From positions 585,501-649,500 of the forward strand of contig NZ_CP126115.1 in NCBI RefSeq assembly GCF_030123505.1: a stretch of DNA of 64,000 bases, given 5' to 3'. The notes beneath the pieces were generated by a model. The model made no database searches, was not told where the DNA came from, and worked only from the letters and a program-made list of their open reading frames with translations. Source of the stretch: Neobacillus sp. YX16 (GTDB taxonomy: Bacteria; Bacillota; Bacilli; Bacillales; Cytobacillaceae). Positions within the stretch are counted from its first letter, which is position 1, and every line of letters starts with the position of its first letter. This document shows, in pieces, positions 58,988 through 64,000 of the stretch. The translations under genes and the position numbers were made by a program.

Positions 58988-59998
58988 TTAAACCCCCAAT
59001 TTTTTTAGGATACGATAATGTCCCTTACCAGGCAAATATCCTAAACCTCTATTAAGCTTTTGCATGGCTTCATTGCCCGCTTCGGTATCTGTCGTCATCG
59101 TATGAGCCCCTTCATTTATAGCTGCTTGAATGGAAAGGAGTTTTAGAGCCTTGGCAATTCCGCGGCCGCGATAGTGTCGGTCCACCCCTGTATAATCAGT
59201 ATACAGGACACCAGTCTCATCCGTACTGAATAGGGTGGACACTCCAACAAAACGATCACCATCAAGAGCGATAAATACCCATTTTTCTTGCGAACAATTT
59301 TCTGGAAGTGCCTCCTTTCGCCACTCTGGAAAAGCAGGAAGGTTTCCGGATTGCCCAGGATTGTCTTTTGAGGTTTCTACATATAAACCATATAATTTCT
59401 TTTCTGACTCCTCACCAGCTATATCAGCTAAGGTAACAAAGGTAATATCAGAATCTTGTAATCTATGTACGGGGTCTGCCAATTTGGTTAAGTCTAGTCG
59501 GTTCAAGTTTAACCTTAATTCAAAAATATGGGCATCCAGCAAAAAGCCATGCTTCTGTGCAAACGGAAGTGAGCCTGGGATCCAATCCTTTACTTCAGAA
59601 AGTAAGATGGATGCTTGATGACTTGCTGCCCAATTTTCGAGATAAGAGAGAATCAGTTCACCAACACCATGTCTTTGATAATCCGGATGAACGCAAAAAG
59701 TACTGGCAAGTTCACCTGGATCACTCCATGGGGCCCGCCATGAAGCACCATATCCGATTACCTGCCCATTTGTGTTTTCCGCTATCACTCTTATTCTCCC
59801 AAATCCTGTTAGCAGGCCTTGATCATTTAAGGTGAGTGTAGATTTTTGAGGAATATGGCGATCTTCATCCTCAAGAGCTTCAAGGGTTGTAGAACCTGGT
59901 TCAATCGAGTTAAACATCACGGCTATATGCTTATAATCTTCCGGTAACTGAAGATCTCGAAGCCTTATTTTTTTAGATATCTCATTTTCAAATGCCAC
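58988..59998 (-). CDS. Double GNAT-domain N-acetyltransferase
   Basis: A 336-residue protein with two acetyltransferase domains. Domain 1 carries the acetyl-CoA loop CVHPDYQRHGVGELIL (about residue 90-110) and domain 2 the loop GVDRHYRGRGIAKALKL (about residue 275). A C-terminal NRGLGYLPGKGHYRILKK is typical of such tandem GNAT proteins. The acetyl acceptor is unknown. It overlaps neither neighbour but is closely followed by the YciI gene. Its upstream region holds the 52-bp array at 60083. Confidence 0.87.
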   Translation of the reverse strand: MAFENEISKKIRLRDLQLPEDYKHIAVMFNSIEPGSTTLEALEDEDRHIPQKSTLTLNDQGLLTGFGRIRVIAENTNGQVIGYGASWRAPWSDPGELASTFCVHPDYQRHGVGELILSYLENWAASHQASILLSEVKDWIPGSLPFAQKHGFLLDAHIFELRLNLNRLDLTKLADPVHRLQDSDITFVTLADIAGEESEKKLYGLYVETSKDNPGQSGNLPAFPEWRKEALPENCSQEKWVFIALDGDRFVGVSTLFSTDETGVLYTDYTGVDRHYRGRGIAKALKLLSIQAAINEGAHTMTTDTEAGNEAMQKLNRGLGYLPGKGHYRILKKLGV

Positions 59999-60082
59999 TA
60001 AGCTCTTCCTCCTACTAAAAGAATAAAATTTATATTATTCTATCTTTCAAATAAAAATCCTTCTTTTGAGAATCCCCCGTTT

Positions 60083-60364
60083 GGTCACCAAGAGCTCTCT
60101 TAATTTACCACTTTCTCATTTTCGAACCGTTTCGGTCATCAAGAGCCCTCTTAAGTTACCACTTTCTCATTTTTCGAACCGTCTCGGTCACCAAGAGCCC
60201 TCTTAAGTTACCACTTTCTTATTTTTCGAGCCGTTTGGGTAACCAAGAGCCCTCTTAAGTTACCACTCTCTCATTATTTCAACCGTTTCGGTAACCAAAA
60301 TCCCTCTTTGGTTACCACTTTCTCGTTTTTACAACAGCTTCGGTCACCAAGAGTCCTCTAAAGT
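60083..60364. repeat. Tandem array of a 52-bp unit (five copies and a partial)
   Basis: Units start GGTCACCAAGAG or a variant at 60083, 60134, 60186, 60238, 60290 and 60342. Most units contain GGTAACC/GGTCACC and GTTACC arms around AGAGCCCTCTT, an internal dyad. Two units have GGTAACC and two GGTCACC, so the arms vary. The array fills most of the 493-bp gap (59999-60491) between divergent genes; the remainder holds the promoter at 60422. Confidence 0.9.
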
Positions 60365-60421
60365 CAGAATCTATGCATTAAGACTATCGTTATGTCATTT
60401 TGATTCCATTAAAAGGAAGTA

Positions 60422-60455
60422 TTGTAAATTAATAAGAAAAAGTGTAAAATTACAC
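60422..60455 (+). promoter_or_regulatory. Promoter with overlapping dyad before the PstS-fusion gene
   Basis: TTGTAA, a 17-base spacer and TAAAAT lie 42 bases before the start codon. GTGTAAAATTACAC, a six-base dyad, overlaps the -10 region and could be an operator. Confidence 0.55.
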
Positions 60456-60491
60456 TAAATTCATATATATAGTTTTATAGGAGGAGTAATT

Positions 60492-61934
60492 ATGGGTGAA
60501 AATAAGCTTCAAATGTTTTTGTATTTTGGTGTAGTTCCACTTCTTATTTCATTCATCACAATAACGATTACAACAAATAATTTTTTAATTACAACGATTC
60601 TGCCGCTTATCATTGGCGGGGGGATTGCTGGGTGGATTGCCAGTAGAACACTGATCAAATCAATTGATAAAAAAGGGCTTACTCTAGTGTTCCTCTTTCC
60701 GCTTGCTTATACTGCTGTAATTTGGGCAATTTTTATGCTGATTAGCGGCGGGTTTTACGGGGCAGATTCATGGTTAGTTTATGGTATTTTCCATATAGCG
60801 ATGGCGCCAATCTTTTTTATAACAATGCTAATGGGCGAGGGAAGGTTGTTTCTATGGGCACCATTAACCTATGAACTAGCATTTGTGTTTGGTATTTTCT
60901 TATCACTCCTCATCAAAAGGGCCCGCCCCACTTTTAACAAGAAGCATGTGGTGACGGTATTAACCGTATTCATCCTGGCGATCGGTACAGGGGCTGGTGT
61001 TCAATGGCATCGGAGTAAGACAGTTCTGCCATCCTATGGCTTTGAGTATGGCGGCGGTTATTCATCTACCGATTTAACACCTTATGAAGTTACAAATCCA
61101 GATAATAAACTGCCTAAGCTAGCAGAGCCATCTACTTTTACGATAAAGAATTCTAGCGAAATGCCTATATTAGACGGTGCAGAAGCAGCATATCCTGTCT
61201 ATTCTGCTTTTGCTAACACAGTCTATGAAAACATCAGTAAAGCGGATAATGTAATGGATATCGTTAGCTTCACAAATACAATTTACTCCTATGAACGGCT
61301 CTTGTCTGGTGAAGTGGACATTTACTTTGGTGCTGAACCATCGAAGGAACAGCGGGAATTGGCTAAAAGGCAGGAAAAGGAACTGGTCATGACCCCCATT
61401 GGCAAGGAGGCATTTGTCTTTTTTGTTAATCCGGATAATAAAGTAGATAGTTTAGATGTTTCTGAGATTCAGAGCGTTTATTCTGGGAAAATAATGAATT
61501 GGTCTGAGCTCGGAGGTAAGAACGAAAGAATAATAGCCTTTCAACGACCGAAAAATTCAGGCAGTCAAACGCTGCTGGAAAAAATAATGGGCGACACGCC
61601 AATCATGGAGCCTTTGAAGGAAGATGTTCCAGAAGGGATGGGCGGGATTATTGAACAAGTTGCCGACTACCGAAATTATGATAATTCAATTGGATTCTCC
61701 TTTCGTTTTTTTGCAACCGGAATGAGAGACAATTCAAATATTAAACTACTTGCTATCGATGGAATCGAACCATCTCCAGAGAATATTGCCAGCGGAAAAT
61801 ATCCTTTTACTGCAAACCTTTATGCGGTAACATTAAAGGATAACAATAAGACCACAATAGAACCCTTTTTGGAGTGGATGAAGGGTCCTCAGGGTCAAGA
61901 AATTATCGAAAAAATAGGTTATATAAAAAACTAA
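60492..61934 (+). CDS. Multi-helix membrane protein fused to a PstS-like binding domain
   Basis: A 480-residue protein. Residues 1-175 contain five or six membrane helices of no recognised family. After the last helix (VTVLTVFILAIGTGAGVQW) residues 200-480 form a PstS-like phosphate-binding domain: DGAEAAYPVYSAFA, YFGAEPSKEQ, VFFVNPDNKVDSL, SVYSGKIMNWSELGG and RPKNSGSQTLLEKIM. Free PstS proteins are lipoproteins; here the domain is tethered to a membrane module. No pst permease or ATPase genes adjoin, so a sensory or accessory phosphate role is more likely than transport. AGGAGGAG precedes the ATG. It is followed by an oxidoreductase gene after 21 bases. Confidence 0.82.
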   Translation: MGENKLQMFLYFGVVPLLISFITITITTNNFLITTILPLIIGGGIAGWIASRTLIKSIDKKGLTLVFLFPLAYTAVIWAIFMLISGGFYGADSWLVYGIFHIAMAPIFFITMLMGEGRLFLWAPLTYELAFVFGIFLSLLIKRARPTFNKKHVVTVLTVFILAIGTGAGVQWHRSKTVLPSYGFEYGGGYSSTDLTPYEVTNPDNKLPKLAEPSTFTIKNSSEMPILDGAEAAYPVYSAFANTVYENISKADNVMDIVSFTNTIYSYERLLSGEVDIYFGAEPSKEQRELAKRQEKELVMTPIGKEAFVFFVNPDNKVDSLDVSEIQSVYSGKIMNWSELGGKNERIIAFQRPKNSGSQTLLEKIMGDTPIMEPLKEDVPEGMGGIIEQVADYRNYDNSIGFSFRFFATGMRDNSNIKLLAIDGIEPSPENIASGKYPFTANLYAVTLKDNNKTTIEPFLEWMKGPQGQEIIEKIGYIKN

Positions 61935-61955
61935 GCCTTGATGGAGGAATTGTAG

Positions 61956-62948
61956 ATGGAAAAGGTAAGATGGGGAATTTTAAGTACCGCAAAAATAGCA
62001 CAAAAATCATTAATACCGGCATTTGAACGTGCAAATAATGCAGTGGTCACAGGAATTGCTTCAAGCAGTGGAAAAGCTGAAGAGGCTGCAGCGCAATTTA
62101 ATATAGCAAAGGCATACAGTAGTTATGAAGCAATGCTGCAAGATCCGGATATAGATGCAGTTTATATCCCGCTGCCAAACCATTTACATAAAAAGTGGAC
62201 ATTTGAAGCGGCCAAACGTGGAAAGCACATTCTATGTGAAAAACCAGCGTCCTTAACAGCAGAGGAAACGAAAGAAATGGTTGATTTTTGCCGTGAGAGT
62301 AATGTTAAATTCATGGAAGCTTTTATGTATCAATTTCACCCGCAGCATGAACGGGTGAGAGAAATCATTAAAAGTGGTGAGATTGGTGAAGTTAAATATA
62401 TGCGGGCCAGCTTTTCATTTTTCCTTGCCCAGCCAGAAGGTAATGTCAGAATGGATTCAGAGAAAGGTGGAGGAAGTCTCTATGACGTAGGCTGTTATGC
62501 GATTCATTCTATTCGGAAAATATTAGGTGCTGAGCCAGTAGAAGTCGATGTTCACGCCAATATCCATTCAGACTATCAAGTAGACACATCTGCCTTTGGT
62601 TATATGAAAATGGAAAATGGCGTTCATGCTCTTTTTGATTGCAGCTTTGATATGGTGTTTAGAGCAGAGTATGAAGTGATTGGGACTGAGGGGCAAATAA
62701 AGGTTCCTAGAGCATTCCGCCCTGATAATCATGGGGGAGAAGGACTTGTTATAGTTCAAATAGGAGAAGAAACAAGAGAAGAAAAAATAGTTGCTGATAT
62801 CTATCGAGAAGAGGTTGAGCATATCTCGCAGGTAATTCTGGAGAATGGCGAGCCTTCTTATTCAGGTGAAAATGCCATACAAAATATGCGTGTCATCGAG
62901 GCATGCTATCAATCTATTCATACAGGAAATATTATTAAATTAGTATAA
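61956..62948 (+). CDS. Gfo/Idh/MocA family oxidoreductase
   Basis: NAD(P)-dependent sugar or cyclitol dehydrogenase of 330 residues. The Rossmann start reads WGILSTAKIAQKSLIPAF, followed by YIPLPNHLH, the catalytic-lysine motif EKPASLTAEE and the C-terminal alpha/beta domain with GGGSLYDVGCYAIHSIR. The substrate is not deducible. GGAGG precedes ATG 61956. It is probably co-transcribed with the PstS-fusion gene, and a strong terminator follows. Confidence 0.9.
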   Translation: MEKVRWGILSTAKIAQKSLIPAFERANNAVVTGIASSSGKAEEAAAQFNIAKAYSSYEAMLQDPDIDAVYIPLPNHLHKKWTFEAAKRGKHILCEKPASLTAEETKEMVDFCRESNVKFMEAFMYQFHPQHERVREIIKSGEIGEVKYMRASFSFFLAQPEGNVRMDSEKGGGSLYDVGCYAIHSIRKILGAEPVEVDVHANIHSDYQVDTSAFGYMKMENGVHALFDCSFDMVFRAEYEVIGTEGQIKVPRAFRPDNHGGEGLVIVQIGEETREEKIVADIYREEVEHISQVILENGEPSYSGENAIQNMRVIEACYQSIHTGNIIKLV

Positions 62949-62956
62949 TAAAAAAG

Positions 62957-62999
62957 CAGCACAATCCCTTTGGATGATTAGGGATTGTGCTGTTTTTTT
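62957..62999 (+). terminator. Rho-independent terminator after the oxidoreductase
   Basis: CAGCACAATCCCT pairs perfectly with AGGGATTGTGCTG around a ten-base loop, followed by seven T residues. Confidence 0.92.
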
Positions 63000-63128
63000 G
63001 TTTTCTGCTAGTATTAATTTCCAGTATAAACATAGTGTTTTACCACTTTAACAAGAAATAGTATGATAGGGAGAGGCAGAATTTTCAGAGATATCAAATA
63101 AAGGGGGAACTGAGCCTGATCACACTAG

Positions 63129-63305
63129 TTACAGACAAAGGCACCTTCAAAAAAGTGGTTTGAATTATTTGATTTTTTGTACAAATACGGTACTATTATT
63201 ACAATCTTAGCTTTAAAGGTTATTTTTTCAATTACTAGTCCAGCTTTTATGGATAGAGCAAATATCGTTAACATTCTAAGGTCTATTTCAAATGTCATAT
63301 GCTAA
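63129..63305 (+). pseudogene. Remnant of an RbsC/LsrC-type sugar ABC permease
   Basis: The in-frame translation LQTKAPSKKWFELFDFLYKY, then GTIITILALKVIFSITSPAF and MDRANIVNILRSISNVIC, matches the N-terminal region of CUT2-type (ribose, autoinducer-2, methylthioribose) permeases. It then stops. A stop also precedes it, and no start codon with a ribosome site fits. Only about 58 of some 320 expected residues remain. It lies in the 421-bp gap before mtnK, where such importers for methylthioribose occur in some Bacilli (recollection), so it is probably a deleted transporter gene. Nothing else is recognised in this gap beyond the terminator. Confidence 0.65.
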
Positions 63306-63369
63306 TGGCCTTCGCAGCCATGTTTAACATTAACTTATTATAAAAAGAAATAATTTGGAGGGGTTCGTA

Positions 63370-64000
63370 ATGAAGGATTTCACAATTGAATATTTCACCA
63401 TGACGGAAGGTGACGCGATTGATTATGCAAAAGCAATCAAACTTTTTCCAGAAGAAGCGGAATTGACTTGTAAAGAAATTGGTGACGGTAACTTAAACTA
63501 TGTTTTTAAAATAGAAGATGTAAAAAACAATCAGTCTATCATTATTAAGCAAGCCGGACCAGTGGCACGAATCTCTGATGAATTTAAACTTTCACCAGAT
63601 CGGAACCGGATTGAAAGTGAAATACTGGGACTACAATACAAACTAGCCCCTGGTTTTGTACCAAAGGTTTATAATTATGATCCGATTATGAACTGCACGG
63701 TAATGGATGATTTATCAGATCATGAGATTATGAGAAGTGCTTTAGGAAAACATAAGAAATTCCCTTTGTTTGCTGACCATATTTCTACTTTTCTAGTAAA
63801 TACCTTATTATTAACATCTGATGTAGTGGTTGAGCATAAAGAAAAGAAAGAATTAGTTAAGCAATTCATCAACCCAGAGCTTTGTGAAATAACGGAAGAT
63901 TTGGTTTATACAGAGCCTTTTTATGATTGCCCTCGTAATGAAGTGTTTGAAAGATCGAGGGAATTTGTAAAAGAAAACATTTGGAATGATAAAAAATTAG
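63370..64000 (+). CDS. mtnK: S-methyl-5-thioribose kinase, 3' end outside the window
   Basis: First 210 residues of a kinase that phosphorylates methylthioribose in the methionine salvage pathway. Landmarks are [34 protein letters not shown] (nucleotide-binding loop), [18 protein letters not shown] followed by DRNRIE, and [14 protein letters not shown], all characteristic of MtnK. GGAGG lies eight bases before ATG 63370. The reading frame is open to the right edge. No S-box (SAM riboswitch) motif, which precedes mtnK in Bacillus subtilis, is recognisable upstream; the permease remnant lies there instead. Confidence 0.92.
   Translation, partial: MKDFTIEYFTMTEGDAIDYAKAIKLFPEEAELTCKEIGDGNLNYVFKIEDVKNNQSIIIKQAGPVARISDEFKLSPDRNRIESEILGLQYKLAPGFVPKVYNYDPIMNCTVMDDLSDHEIMRSALGKHKKFPLFADHISTFLVNTLLLTSDVVVEHKEKKELVKQFINPELCEITEDLVYTEPFYDCPRNEVFERSREFVKENIWNDKKL

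Noticed and set aside
60083..60364. CRISPR array or minisatellite coding region
   Set aside because: The whole 52-bp unit repeats with small changes, and no continuous reading frame or variable spacers exist.
63000..63369. S-box (SAM) riboswitch before mtnK
   Set aside because: Expected in this position by analogy with Bacillus subtilis, but the conserved S-box core sequence is not recognisable.

Overview
The window looks like a chromosomal stretch from a low-GC Gram-positive of the Bacillaceae type (Bacillus/Neobacillus-like). The support is strong AGGAGG ribosome binding sites, lipoprotein signal peptides, YesM/YesN-type two-component pairs, cre-like catabolite-repression sites, a class II GalT, a small Bacillus-type DUF3934-like protein and Bacillus-style intergenic repeats. 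No rRNA or tRNA gene, intact insertion sequence or CRISPR array was seen. Most of the window (1-51 kb) is devoted to uptake, sensing and breakdown of galactose- and arabinose-containing plant polysaccharides.

1-9.4 kb: end of a CUT1 sugar importer, a GH35 beta-galactosidase, a YesL protein, a sugar-binding lipoprotein with CodY-like and cre-like sites in front, and a YesM/YesN sensor-regulator pair. 9.6-13.4 kb: GH27 alpha-galactosidase, GH51 arabinofuranosidase and a convergent AraC regulator. 13.6-17.2 kb: a heterodimeric ABC exporter with one degenerate ATP site. 17.3-25.7 kb: a receiver-only copy of the YesN regulator, then a heparinase-like protein, GH88 unsaturated glucuronyl hydrolase, DUF2264 protein and LacZ-type GH2 beta-galactosidase. 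This group suggests attack on uronic-acid- and galactose-containing chains.

25.9-31.7 kb: a complete Leloir operon galK-galE-galT-galM closed by a LacI-family regulator. 31.8-39.8 kb: a sugar-binding sensor protein, histidine kinase and AraC-type response regulator (a three-component sensor) beside the mglBAC galactose importer. MglB carries the calcium loop typical of galactose/glucose-binding protein. Extracellular galactose would thus be sensed, imported by Mgl, and fed into the gal operon together with galactose released by the GH27, GH35 and GH2 enzymes.

39.9-52.4 kb: an NRDE protein, tandem 18-24-bp palindromes, a DUF3934-like small protein, a secreted GH43 gene broken by one in-frame stop, a second CUT1 importer, a four-helix membrane protein, two tandem GH2 paralogues, another GH43 enzyme and a ROK repressor. 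52.6-64 kb is mixed housekeeping and accessory content: a carbamoylase/allantoate-deiminase-like hydrolase, M20 peptidase, BrnQ, YciI, a double-GNAT protein, a membrane-PstS fusion, a Gfo/Idh/MocA oxidoreductase, a remnant of an RbsC-type permease and the start of mtnK. Three intergenic arrays here have unrelated sequences but the same 52-53-bp period, each with internal dyads.

The most interesting points are the broken GH43 gene, the receiver-only regulator copy, the three-component galactose sensor, the period-matched arrays, the paired palindromes at 40.7 kb and the transporter remnant before mtnK.
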